A stretch of 64,000 nucleotides of DNA from Halolactibacillus alkaliphilus (GTDB lineage Bacteria; Bacillota; Bacilli; Bacillales; Amphibacillaceae): positions 206,813-270,812 of the forward strand of contig NZ_FOWN01000001.1 of NCBI RefSeq assembly GCF_900115465.1, in the 5' to 3' direction. How positions within the stretch are numbered: the stretch's first letter is position 1; each line of letters opens with the position of its first letter. Shown here in pieces: positions 36,589 through 44,931 of this stretch. The translations under genes and the position numbers were made by a program. The notes under the pieces were generated by a model that saw only the letters and a list, made by a program, of their open reading frames with translations, was not told where the DNA came from and did not search any database.

Positions 36589-37260
36589 ATGACAACACAC
36601 GAAGATAAAAGACAACAGATATTAGATCGTTATTACTTTAGGCATGCGACAAAAGGATTTGATCCAAGCCGTAAAATATCGAAAGAAGATTTCCGTGTCA
36701 TTCTTGAAACAGCAAGACTTTCACCTAGCTCGTTCGGTATGGAGCCGTGGCATTTTATCGTTGTAGAAAGTGATAAACTGCGTAAATTAATCAAAGAACA
36801 TGCATGGGGAGCGAGAGGCAAAGTGATGGAGGCGAGTCACTTCGTTTTAATTTTAGCCCGTACACATGAAGATGTACGTTTTGATTCTCGCTATTTAAAA
36901 GAGCACTATACAAAAGAACTTAACTACCCTAAAGAGGTAGTAGCTAATATGCGTGATGTGATCGAGAACTTCCAAAAAAATGATTTTCAATTATTCGAAG
37001 ATATGAGATATCTCGATGATTGGTCAATGAAGCAAACGTATATCCCGCTTTCAAACATGATGAGTGTGGCAGCCGAATTAGGTATCGATTCATGTCCAAT
37101 TGAAGGGTTTAACCGGAGTACGTTTGATCAGCTCTTGGAGGAAGAACAACTATACGGGGATAATATGACTTTATCGGTTATGGTTGCTTTTGGTTATCGA
37201 AAAGAACCCCCGCGTGAAAAAAAACGGCGTCATTTAAATGATTTAATCACTTGGGCATAG
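36589..37260 (+). CDS. nitroreductase-family NAD(P)H-dependent oxidoreductase
   Basis: FMN-dependent reductase of ~223 residues. The N-terminal FMN motif reads YYFRHATKGFDPSRKIS and is followed by TARLSPSSFGMEPWHFIVVES, a nitroreductase hallmark. The C-terminal SVMVAFGYRKEPPREKKRR closes the fold. Members reduce quinones and nitro compounds; natural substrate unknown. ATG 36589 is chosen, with AAGGGG eight bases upstream; the ORF's earlier ATG has no ribosome site. A terminator follows. Confidence 0.92.
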   Translation: MTTHEDKRQQILDRYYFRHATKGFDPSRKISKEDFRVILETARLSPSSFGMEPWHFIVVESDKLRKLIKEHAWGARGKVMEASHFVLILARTHEDVRFDSRYLKEHYTKELNYPKEVVANMRDVIENFQKNDFQLFEDMRYLDDWSMKQTYIPLSNMMSVAAELGIDSCPIEGFNRSTFDQLLEEEQLYGDNMTLSVMVAFGYRKEPPREKKRRHLNDLITWA

Positions 37261-37270
37261 CATTAATTTA

Positions 37271-37321
37271 AAAAACTTCTGCTTATCTTTTAATTACTAA
37301 AGGTAAAGCAGGAGTTTTTTT
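37271..37321 (+). terminator. rho-independent terminator
   Basis: AAAAACTTCTGCTTT-type arm pairs with AAAGCAGGAGTTTTTTT across an ~18-base middle that itself partly pairs. Confidence 0.75.
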
Positions 37322-37372
37322 CAATGATGTCGAAATAGGTATCAAATGTACGAGGAGAAAGGATGTTCATTA

Positions 37373-38107
37373 TTGGAGAAACCATACGCAATTGACGTTG
37401 AAGGCAATCAGATGCAAGGTGTGTTAACAATTGTTAAGGATCAAGCGCCTTTTGTGATTTTCAGTCATGGCTATAACGGAACAGAAAAAAACTTAGCGAC
37501 CTATTGTTCATTTTTGGCTGAACAAGGTATTAATAGCTATCGATATGACTTTTTGGGGGGATCAGTAAATGAATCAAGTCAAGTACCAACCGAAGCGATG
37601 ACTATTTTTACTGAGCGTCGAGATTTACTTTCAGTAATTAATCATTTTAAGGATCAAGCGTTCATTGATTCGAATCAGCTGTATTTATTCGGGGCATCAA
37701 TGGGTGGCTTGGTATCAAGTTTAGCAGCAGAAATACATACCGCTATTCGCGGAGTGTTTCTTATGTTTCCAGCTTTTTCTGTTGCACATGATTGGCAACA
37801 GCGTTATCAAACAAAAGAAGAGATTCCGCGTAGCGTTAATTTTTGGGGGATGTCGCTAGGGTATGATTTTTTTGAGGTGCTGATAGACTTTAAGTTAGAA
37901 GAGCAACTAGGAAACTATACGGGCCCTATTTATATTATTCATGGTGACAAGGACGATGTTGTGAGTCACACTGTCACAGATTGGGTTAAACCACTTTACG
38001 ACGATATAACAATCAATATCTTGACTAATGAAGGTCATGGTTTTTCTAAATCAGGTGAAGAGCAAACAAAACAAGCACTGTTGGCATTTATTCGTCAACA
38101 TAGTTAA
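37373..38107 (+). CDS. alpha/beta hydrolase (esterase/peptidase-like)
   Basis: Cytoplasmic alpha/beta hydrolase of ~244 residues. The oxyanion motif FSHGYNGTE, nucleophile elbow FGASMGGLVSSL (Ser), acid IHGDKDDVV (Asp) and NEGHGFSKSGE (His) form a complete catalytic triad. This arrangement fits esterases of the cinnamoyl-ester/dienelactone type. TTG 37373 has AAAGGATG seven bases upstream and is preferred; ATG 37346 is the alternative and lacks a ribosome site. The natural substrate cannot be told; the gene stands alone. Confidence 0.88.
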   Translation: MEKPYAIDVEGNQMQGVLTIVKDQAPFVIFSHGYNGTEKNLATYCSFLAEQGINSYRYDFLGGSVNESSQVPTEAMTIFTERRDLLSVINHFKDQAFIDSNQLYLFGASMGGLVSSLAAEIHTAIRGVFLMFPAFSVAHDWQQRYQTKEEIPRSVNFWGMSLGYDFFEVLIDFKLEEQLGNYTGPIYIIHGDKDDVVSHTVTDWVKPLYDDITINILTNEGHGFSKSGEEQTKQALLAFIRQHS

Positions 38108-38116
38108 TAGAAAGAT

Positions 38117-38142
38117 AAGAGCGAGCCATAAGGCTCGCTCTT
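38117..38142. terminator. stem-loop between convergent genes
   Basis: Perfect 11-bp stem AAGAGCGAGCC / GGCTCGCTCTT with a 4-base loop, between the hydrolase gene and the convergent binding-protein gene. The T-tails are short. Confidence 0.65.
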
Positions 38143-38178
38143 GATCATTACACTTATTGTATTGTTCATCACTCGTAT

Positions 38179-39972
38179 TTAATTTGCTTCTTCTTCAAAA
38201 TATTGATCAATAAATGATGCGACTTTATCATCATCTTTTTCAAGGACGAGTCCCGTATCTACAAGTGGACTCACAGTTGATACAGCTTTTAACTTATTTC
38301 CTTGATAAAAGGAGATAAATTCATCTTGGTCAATGGAATATAGAACAGCCTGACGCAAAGCTTTACTTGTCAAAGGTCCGCTCGTTGTGTTCATTGCCAA
38401 ATATGTGACGCCGTTACTTTGATTCGTCTGAAGATGGAGTAACTCGTCTTCTTCAACCGTATCATAACGATTTTCTTGAATACCGTTTAGAATGTGAATT
38501 TCACCATTTCTTAAAGCGGATAAGGCACTGTCTGCTTCTTGAATGAATTTTACTAAGACTTCGTTTATTTTCGGTTCATAGTCAGTACCAGGCATGTAGC
38601 CAGGGTTTTTAATGAAGCGTGCTTCATAATCATTTTTACTCACCATAAGGTAAGGACCGCTAGCGTAAAGGGTGTTATCAATCCCGTTTCCTTCAATAAC
38701 CGTTCGTTGATCACCATACGCGATATCAGTATTGACGTCGTAATCTTCAACTGAAAACGTATTGATCGCTTCTACTTGATTCTTAGAGACAATACCAGCT
38801 GATTGGTGTGCTAAATAGTTCAATACTTGCGGGAAGGGATTGGTTGTTGTAATTTTAACTACTTGATAATTCCCATCGAGATTATTGACTTCACTTTCGG
38901 CATCGACCAGTTGAGTGATTGGTGCGGGTAGATTAGCTTCTAACATGTCTTTAACGGTACTACCGTCTTCTGTTAATTGATCTAATGCGTCTAAATCTGT
39001 CACAATATCAACTGTTTCCATGCTTTCATGGAGGCTGTATGTGCGATGGTCAGGCACAGAGTTTTGATCTTTAGCACGGTTCAGTGAAAAAATCACATCT
39101 TCTGCAGATACACGTTCACCAGTGTCTACAGCTGTCTCACCATCTACCTTCGCAAAGTTTATATCATCACGCAAGATAAAGTAGTAGTCCATGTTGCCCT
39201 CAGCAATCGCGTAATTATAAGATAAAGAGCCGTCAGACACAACGTCATCATCATCGGTAAGGTTAACTAAACGCACATAAAGATTTGTATTTAGTGTATT
39301 GATTGAGCCATCATTACCTTTAATAGGATCAAGTGATGTTAATGTACTGATAGATTGGTGTGCGAGTAAAGGTTCTGAGTCGCGTAATGATGGATCATTA
39401 AAATCAATTGCTTCCCAAACGGCCGCACGGGAACGAGGGAGACGTACGGTTTCAACAGCCAATATATCTTCATTAACCCCTTGTGCTTTATATGAGATAT
39501 ATAACGGGGCGATATACGCTTCTTCAAAGACAATGCGTTCTTCTAAAGCTGTATAGGTCGCTTGATAATCTTCAGGTAACTCAGTACTTGCCTGATTGAT
39601 TAACTCATCAGCAACATTATCACTAAAGAGGCTGTTATCCCCATCAGAAGTGAAAAGTGACCTTACGGCATAATCTGGGTTACCAGTAACGGTTGTCCAG
39701 CTTGTGAGCGCTAAATCATAGTTTCTAGCATCACGCTGAGTCGCGAAACTACCAAAGTCGGGTTGGATGTTTAACTCGACGTTAAAACCGTTCTTTGTTA
39801 ATTGATCGCGTAAGATATTTAAATCATCTTCGACTGTGGCCATACCTAAAATACTAATCGTTGGTAATTCGCCGCGGTCGGTATCAGCATCTGATACGTC
39901 AGATTCTGTACTTAGGCAACCGGTAAGCCCCAGTGTTAGCGCTAAAAATAATGTGAAAAATAGTTTCTTCAT
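38179..39972 (-). CDS. oligopeptide-type ABC binding lipoprotein with circularly permuted domain order
   Basis: Substrate-binding lipoprotein, 597 residues, lipobox LGLTGC (Cys19). Its SBP_bac_5 (OppA/DppA) fold appears permuted. Residues ~36-190 match the normal C-terminal lobe: LRDQLTKNGFNVELNI, YDLALTSW, GNPDYAVRSLF, then IAPLYIS. After a linker, residues ~203 onward match the normal N-terminus (TLTSLDPIKGNDGSINTLN, RVSAEDVIFSLNRAKD) and the middle (SGPYLMVSKNDYEARFIKNP, SALSALRNGEIHIL, ALRQAVLYSIDQDEFI). The protein stops just after KLKAVSTVSPLVDTG, where an ordinary OppA would run into its C-terminal lobe. No frame break is seen. It is the last gene of the permease operon. Ligand unknown, probably peptides. 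Confidence 0.88.
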   Translation of the reverse strand: MKKLFFTLFLALTLGLTGCLSTESDVSDADTDRGELPTISILGMATVEDDLNILRDQLTKNGFNVELNIQPDFGSFATQRDARNYDLALTSWTTVTGNPDYAVRSLFTSDGDNSLFSDNVADELINQASTELPEDYQATYTALEERIVFEEAYIAPLYISYKAQGVNEDILAVETVRLPRSRAAVWEAIDFNDPSLRDSEPLLAHQSISTLTSLDPIKGNDGSINTLNTNLYVRLVNLTDDDDVVSDGSLSYNYAIAEGNMDYYFILRDDINFAKVDGETAVDTGERVSAEDVIFSLNRAKDQNSVPDHRTYSLHESMETVDIVTDLDALDQLTEDGSTVKDMLEANLPAPITQLVDAESEVNNLDGNYQVVKITTTNPFPQVLNYLAHQSAGIVSKNQVEAINTFSVEDYDVNTDIAYGDQRTVIEGNGIDNTLYASGPYLMVSKNDYEARFIKNPGYMPGTDYEPKINEVLVKFIQEADSALSALRNGEIHILNGIQENRYDTVEEDELLHLQTNQSNGVTYLAMNTTSGPLTSKALRQAVLYSIDQDEFISFYQGNKLKAVSTVSPLVDTGLVLEKDDDKVASFIDQYFEEEAN

Positions 39973-40014
39973 TTTCTTTCCCCCTATAATTTTTTTATTA
40001 AGTAAGCGAGTCTC

Positions 40015-41487
40015 CTAATCCATTTTTGGGTCAAGAGCATCGCGAATACCATCACCTAAAAAATTAAACGATAATACAAGTAAAATAATGGCGAGACCTG
40101 GGAAAATAGCTAAATACGGTTCGGTTTCTAAGTAGCTACTTCCAACACGTAAGACATTGCCCCATTCAGGTACATGAGGCTCAACCCCTATGCCAAGAAA
40201 ACTTAGACTGCTTGTCGCAATGACGGCTGTACCGATGGCTAAGGTTCCGCGTACAATCATTGGTGCTAATGCATTTGGGACGATGTGTTTAAAAAGTATC
40301 TTCCAATCAGATTCTCCTATCGCAACAGAAGCCTTGATGTAATCGAGTTGTTTAATCGTTAATACGCTGGCGCGCATGGTTCTGGCGAACATAGGTATGG
40401 CGCCAATACTCAAAGCAATGATGAGATTGGTTGTATTCGAACCAAACGCAGCGATAATCGCAATGGCTAATAAGATGCCAGGAATAGCATAGAGTGCATC
40501 AAGTACACGCATGATCGTTTGGTCAACTAGAGGATGGAAGTAGCCACTAATTGCCCCGAGCGTACCACCAATAAGCATAGGAATAATGGTGGTTAAAAGT
40601 CCAATGGATAAAGAAATGACGCCGCCTTTAACCACTCGTGAGTAGACATCACGACCAAAGTTATCCGTTCCAAATGGATGAACAAGGCTCGGTTCAAGCA
40701 ATAATGCTTGGTAGTTATTTTCAACGGCAAAGCGTTCCACAAATGTGAGTGTACTCGTCCAAGAGAGTGAAAAAATAACAACAATAAAAAGTAGCCCCAG
40801 CATAGAGGTAAAACTTCGGGTGATCTTTTGCCAAAACACTCCAGAGCGGTTGCGGCGAGAAGCGTCACTTTGGATGTAGTGAATGTACAAATGATAACTT
40901 AGCAACAGTCTTAACACGTTTCCTGTTGCGGCTGTTAAGATAAAAAAGATCGCTAGCCCTTGTGCTTTTCGCGTCGCATGTGCTCGTGTTGATAAATCAC
41001 GTCTTAAGTAGTGGATAAGCCACATATCTATAATCGTCAGAATGATTTGGCCTATGAGGACAATCAAAAACGTATTTGTCACAAATGGCTTGAAAATATT
41101 AAGAGCTGTTAAGCTGACCAATAATAAATCAGCGACAAAGATATACGTTATGAATGTATAGCTCATCGTCTCTTCAGCTTGTCTCAATCGAAAAGCGCAT
41201 GTAGCAGTAAAGATATTGCCAGTGAGCAAACTAAACATTTGTATCGTAATGAGAGCCCGAGTAAACATTGTGTAATCGTCATAACGAAGCCCTTCAACAG
41301 TCAGTCTTTTTAATAACAGTCCTTGGATAGCGCTGTGTATTGAAAAGGCAATGAACAAAATCATGTAAGTCATAGCACCATTTGACGCGGTTAGATATAG
41401 GAAAAATAAACTAAACAGTGTGGATAAGGTAAAAGCAAACTGACTATGTTTATAACGATCGTGGCCTTTTATTTTTTCAGTAGACAT
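40015..41487 (-). CDS. OppC-type ABC permease with N-terminal membrane extension
   Basis: Permease of 490 residues; ordinary OppC/DppC proteins have ~300. The last ~275 residues are a normal OppC: WQKITRSFTSMLGLLFIVVI, then HPFGTDNFGRDVYSRVVKGG, the ATPase-contact loop YIKASVAIGESDWKILFKHI, then VPNALAPMI, and the closing NFLGDGIRDALDPKMD. The first ~215 residues add about six hydrophobic helices of no family I recognise. ATG 41487 has AGGAGG six bases upstream. It sits 49 bases after the OppB gene. The extension may be a sensor or an accessory membrane domain. Confidence 0.9.
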   Translation of the reverse strand: MSTEKIKGHDRYKHSQFAFTLSTLFSLFFLYLTASNGAMTYMILFIAFSIHSAIQGLLLKRLTVEGLRYDDYTMFTRALITIQMFSLLTGNIFTATCAFRLRQAEETMSYTFITYIFVADLLLVSLTALNIFKPFVTNTFLIVLIGQIILTIIDMWLIHYLRRDLSTRAHATRKAQGLAIFFILTAATGNVLRLLLSYHLYIHYIQSDASRRNRSGVFWQKITRSFTSMLGLLFIVVIFSLSWTSTLTFVERFAVENNYQALLLEPSLVHPFGTDNFGRDVYSRVVKGGVISLSIGLLTTIIPMLIGGTLGAISGYFHPLVDQTIMRVLDALYAIPGILLAIAIIAAFGSNTTNLIIALSIGAIPMFARTMRASVLTIKQLDYIKASVAIGESDWKILFKHIVPNALAPMIVRGTLAIGTAVIATSSLSFLGIGVEPHVPEWGNVLRVGSSYLETEPYLAIFPGLAIILLVLSFNFLGDGIRDALDPKMD

Positions 41488-41535
41488 AAATAGCCTCCTT
41501 CCTCGTATAAGTTGCTGCGTGGTCACCTGAGCGTT

Positions 41536-42882
41536 TTATCCATCGTTTAATTCTGCCCGTAAGCGTGGGTTTAGTAAGGCATAAAGTAAATCCACAACTA
41601 AATTAACAACAGAAATCATGATGGCCATATAAACGACACCTGCAAGAATGGCAGGAATATCCGGTATAAATTGTTTATCGACAATGTAACTGCCTAATCC
41701 CTTAATATTAAAAACCTTCTCCGTTACCGATGCTCCACCGAGCATAGCCCCGAATTGTAAGCCAATGACAGTTAGTATTGGAATCCATGCATTAGGTAAG
41801 GCATGACGTGTGAACATGCGTTGTTTGGATAATCCTTTGGCTTTTGCGGTCATCATGTAATCTTCGTGCATCACTTCTAATATCTCTGATCGAGTCATGC
41901 GTGCAATTGTTGCTGAGAGCCCTGTACCTAAGACAACAACAGGCATAATTAATGAAGCTATATTACCTGGTGTGTAGGTGGATGGTAACCAATCGAGTTC
42001 AATCGCAAAGGTTAAAATAAAAATCAATCCTTGCCAAAAGCTAGGGATGGATAGTCCAATCAGTGCAAGGAACATAAAACTATAATCCCAAAAACTACGA
42101 ACATAAATAGCAGAAATCATCCCGATAGGTATGGCAATCATTACAGCTAAAGCAAGCGATGAAAAAGCGATGGCTAATGTCACGGGAAAACGGTTTTCAA
42201 TATTCTGTAAGACATCCTCATTTCCAGCAAATGTGGAACCGAGGTCAAAGGTGATAAATCCATGTAGACGATCGGTTAACTGGGCGATGTAACTTTGATC
42301 AAGTCCATGTGTCCTGTTAAAGTTATCACGTTGTAATTGAGTCGCTTGTTCTCCTAATATATTCTGGGCTGGGTCTTGTGGTGAAAAGTATAAAAGGCTA
42401 AAAACAATGATAATGACAGACACAATGACAAAGCCTGTTGCTACTAAACGTTCAACAACAAAGCGAACCAATCCTTGGTGATAAATAAAAAATAATAAGT
42501 AAAGTAAAATACCAGGGATAAACGTTAAAAATAGAAACGAGCGTTTACTAAGTTGGTTTTCAAAAAATAATGAATAACGTGTCATCACGTCTGGTACATG
42601 TATGTCGCTTACCGCTTTTTTATATTCCTTATTAATAAAGGTTTGCTTCTTTCTTTCATTTATTTCTTGACCAAAATAGCGGGCGCGCGCATCATAATCT
42701 CTTGCTAACTTTTGTATGAATATAGGATTAGCGGTTAATGTTTGCTTTTTGAAATCTCGGAACTTGATGCGGTAGTAGAAAAAGGTCGGGACATGCACGA
42801 AGATGCCAAACAACCAATTTAGAACAGTTAAACCAGGACTAGAAGACATAATCCGATACCCTTTGATTAATCGATGAGTCAA
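41536..42882 (-). CDS. OppB-type ABC permease with N-terminal extension
   Basis: Permease of 448 residues. The OppB core begins near residue 132 (LVRFVVERLVATGFVIVSVI) and shows HGLDQSYIAQLTDRLHGF, DLGSTFAGNEDV, the EAA loop YMMTAKAKGLSKQRMFTRHA then LPNAWIPI, and GASVTEKVFNIKGLGSYIVD. The first ~130 residues are extra: a hydrophobic stretch (VLNWLFGIFVHVPTFFYY), a charged region (~45-105) and another helix. Start: TTG 42882, seven bases after a perfect AGGAGG; the open frame runs far upstream without a ribosome site, so longer starts are rejected. First gene of the minus-strand transporter operon. Confidence 0.9.
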   Translation of the reverse strand: MTHRLIKGYRIMSSSPGLTVLNWLFGIFVHVPTFFYYRIKFRDFKKQTLTANPIFIQKLARDYDARARYFGQEINERKKQTFINKEYKKAVSDIHVPDVMTRYSLFFENQLSKRSFLFLTFIPGILLYLLFFIYHQGLVRFVVERLVATGFVIVSVIIIVFSLLYFSPQDPAQNILGEQATQLQRDNFNRTHGLDQSYIAQLTDRLHGFITFDLGSTFAGNEDVLQNIENRFPVTLAIAFSSLALAVMIAIPIGMISAIYVRSFWDYSFMFLALIGLSIPSFWQGLIFILTFAIELDWLPSTYTPGNIASLIMPVVVLGTGLSATIARMTRSEILEVMHEDYMMTAKAKGLSKQRMFTRHALPNAWIPILTVIGLQFGAMLGGASVTEKVFNIKGLGSYIVDKQFIPDIPAILAGVVYMAIMISVVNLVVDLLYALLNPRLRAELNDG

Positions 42883-43067
42883 TGTTTGACCTCCTTCGCT
42901 AAAATACTTGATAATTCCTACCTGTTTAGTATACAATAACTTAAACAAGATTATAGATAGTTCCGAGCTACTTGTCAAACAAAAGTTTTTGAAAAAATGA
43001 AATATATATGCGCTATGTTGGCTAATGTCTAACAGAAGAGAAAATTTAATCATGAGGGGAATATCAA

Positions 43068-44768
43068 ATGAAATCATTATTAGAGGTAAAAGATCTATCG
43101 GTGAATTTTAAGCAACTCAATCACATGCATACAGTCGTTAAACGTGTGCATTTTAATGTAGCGCCAGGTGAAACGTTAGGTATTGTTGGTGAGTCTGGCT
43201 CTGGGAAAAGTGTGACAGCCAAGGCCGTTATGCACTTGTTAGATGAGCATCAAACGGACGTCACGGTTCAGTCTATGCACTACCGCAACGAAAAAATCTC
43301 ATCATTTAGCCAGAAGCAAATGGAAAAGATACGTGGAAAAGAAATGAGTATGATATTTCAAGATCCAATGAGTGCGTTTAACCCTACCATGAAGATCGGC
43401 AAGCAATTAATTGAGACGGCACGTGCGCATTTAAAACTCTCCAAAAAAGAAGCAAAAACCTATGCTCTCGACATGTTAACACGTGTCGGTATTGACCAAG
43501 TAGAGACGCGCTTCGATCAGTACCCACATGAGTTTTCAGGTGGAATGTTACAGCGGGCGATGATTGCGATGGCACTGATTTGCCGACCTAAACTATTGAT
43601 TGCTGATGAGCCAACAACGGCACTAGATGTAAGAATTCAAGCGCAAATTTTAAAATTAATGAAAGAACTTCAACAAGAGTTTCACATGAGTATTATTTTA
43701 ATCACGCATGATTTTGGCGTGGTAGCGGGTATGTGTGACAGGGTTGTTGTTATGAAAGATGGTGAGATTGTGGAAGAAAATGATGTGACAGCCATCTTTG
43801 ATTCACCACAACACCCTTATACGAAGCGGTTGTTAGAAGCTTTGCCACGCATGGATGAGCCGAAACAAAAAGACCGAACGCATCTTGAACAAGAGACATT
43901 AATAAAAGCAGAAAACCTTCATAAAGTCTTTCATTTGAAAAATGGTAAAAAAGTTCATGCGGTGAATGATGTGTCATTTGATATAAGAAAGGGAGAAACG
44001 CTCGGTCTCGTTGGTGAGTCTGGTTCAGGTAAATCGACAACGGGACGCTTGTTACTGCAACTAGAATCACTTACGAGCGGGAGTGTGACGTATAAAGGTA
44101 TGCGGATTCATCGTTTTAATAAAAAGGAGCGATTGGCCTTACGTCGTGATATACAAATCATCTTCCAAGACCCGAAATCATCGCTTAATCCACGAATGAA
44201 AGTCATAGATATTATTGCGCAACCGATGCACGTACATGGTCTTTATCCTGATAAAGAAAAAAGAACGGCACGCATAGAAGAGTTGTTGATGCTTGTTGGA
44301 CTAGATAAGGAACATATGTATCGTTATCCACATGAGTTTAGTGGGGGGCAACAACAAAGGATTGGAATTGCTAGAGCACTTGCAGTAGAACCGGAATTTA
44401 TTGTTTGTGATGAAATTCTCTCAGCGCTTGATGTCTCTATTCAAGCTCAAATGGTAGAGTTGCTTAAAAATCTCCAAGAGAAATTAGGCCTAACTTACTT
44501 ATTTATCGCCCATGACTTAGCCATGGTTAAACATCTGTGTGATAGAGTTGCCGTTATGTATCAAGGGAAGTTAATCGAATTGGGTCAGTCAGAAACAGTC
44601 TATCGTCAACCACTACACCCTTATACGCGTGCACTCATTGATGCTGTTCCACTGCCGCATCCTAAAAAAGAAAAAGAGAAATTGTTGGCTTATCAACCAG
44701 GTACACTGACCTATCAGTTTAAAGAGACGTGGTTAGAAAAAAGCGCAGATCATTGGGTAAGAGAGTAG
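43068..44768 (+). CDS. fused OppD-OppF-type ABC ATPase
   Basis: A 566-residue protein with two complete ATPase domains in tandem. Domain 1 has Walker A GESGSGKSVTAKAV, signature FSGGMLQRAMIAMAL and Walker B LLIADEPTTALD. Domain 2 starts near residue 290, with GESGSGKSTTGRLL, FSGGQQQRIGIARAL and FIVCDEILSALD. Each ends with the peptide-transporter tail HPYTKRLLEALP or HPYTRALIDAVPLP. Fused ATPases of this type (as in YejF/GsiA) energise peptide uptake. It is transcribed divergently from the permeased operon at 38179-42882, 185 bases from the OppB start, and surely serves it. Domain 2 has Glu-Ile-Leu in place of Glu-Pro-Thr after Walker B, a minor variant. Confidence 0.95.
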   Translation: MKSLLEVKDLSVNFKQLNHMHTVVKRVHFNVAPGETLGIVGESGSGKSVTAKAVMHLLDEHQTDVTVQSMHYRNEKISSFSQKQMEKIRGKEMSMIFQDPMSAFNPTMKIGKQLIETARAHLKLSKKEAKTYALDMLTRVGIDQVETRFDQYPHEFSGGMLQRAMIAMALICRPKLLIADEPTTALDVRIQAQILKLMKELQQEFHMSIILITHDFGVVAGMCDRVVVMKDGEIVEENDVTAIFDSPQHPYTKRLLEALPRMDEPKQKDRTHLEQETLIKAENLHKVFHLKNGKKVHAVNDVSFDIRKGETLGLVGESGSGKSTTGRLLLQLESLTSGSVTYKGMRIHRFNKKERLALRRDIQIIFQDPKSSLNPRMKVIDIIAQPMHVHGLYPDKEKRTARIEELLMLVGLDKEHMYRYPHEFSGGQQQRIGIARALAVEPEFIVCDEILSALDVSIQAQMVELLKNLQEKLGLTYLFIAHDLAMVKHLCDRVAVMYQGKLIELGQSETVYRQPLHPYTRALIDAVPLPHPKKEKEKLLAYQPGTLTYQFKETWLEKSADHWVRE

Positions 44769-44845
44769 TATAACCCCTTTGATTTATTAAAAATAATAAG
44801 CACAGTCAACACGTAGTTGTCTGTGTTTTATTAATGAATTAAAAT

Positions 44846-44859
44846 TGTTAACGCTTACT
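44846..44859. promoter_or_regulatory. cre-like site upstream of nagE
   Basis: TGTTAACGCTTACT fits the CcpA consensus with two mismatches, directly before the NagR-like site. Weaker than the site at 5216. Confidence 0.4.
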
Positions 44860-44861
44860 TT

Positions 44862-44879
44862 ATTGGTATAGACAACTAT
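44862..44879. promoter_or_regulatory. NagR-type (dre) operator upstream of nagE
   Basis: ATTGGTATAGACAACTAT resembles the known Bacillus NagR site, with TGGT-N-TAGA core. A matching copy lies in front of the GntR gene at 50192-50208. It is 53 bases before the nagE start, suited to repression. Confidence 0.6.
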
Positions 44880-44931
44880 ATTATTGTGTGATAGTATGAC
44901 AGTATAAATAATGAAATGGAGGTTATGCTTT

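Noticed and set aside
42883..43077. Longer start for the OppB permease, overlapping the divergent ATPase gene
   Set aside because: No ribosome site upstream, odd composition and overlap with the divergent gene; TTG 42882 has a perfect AGGAGG.
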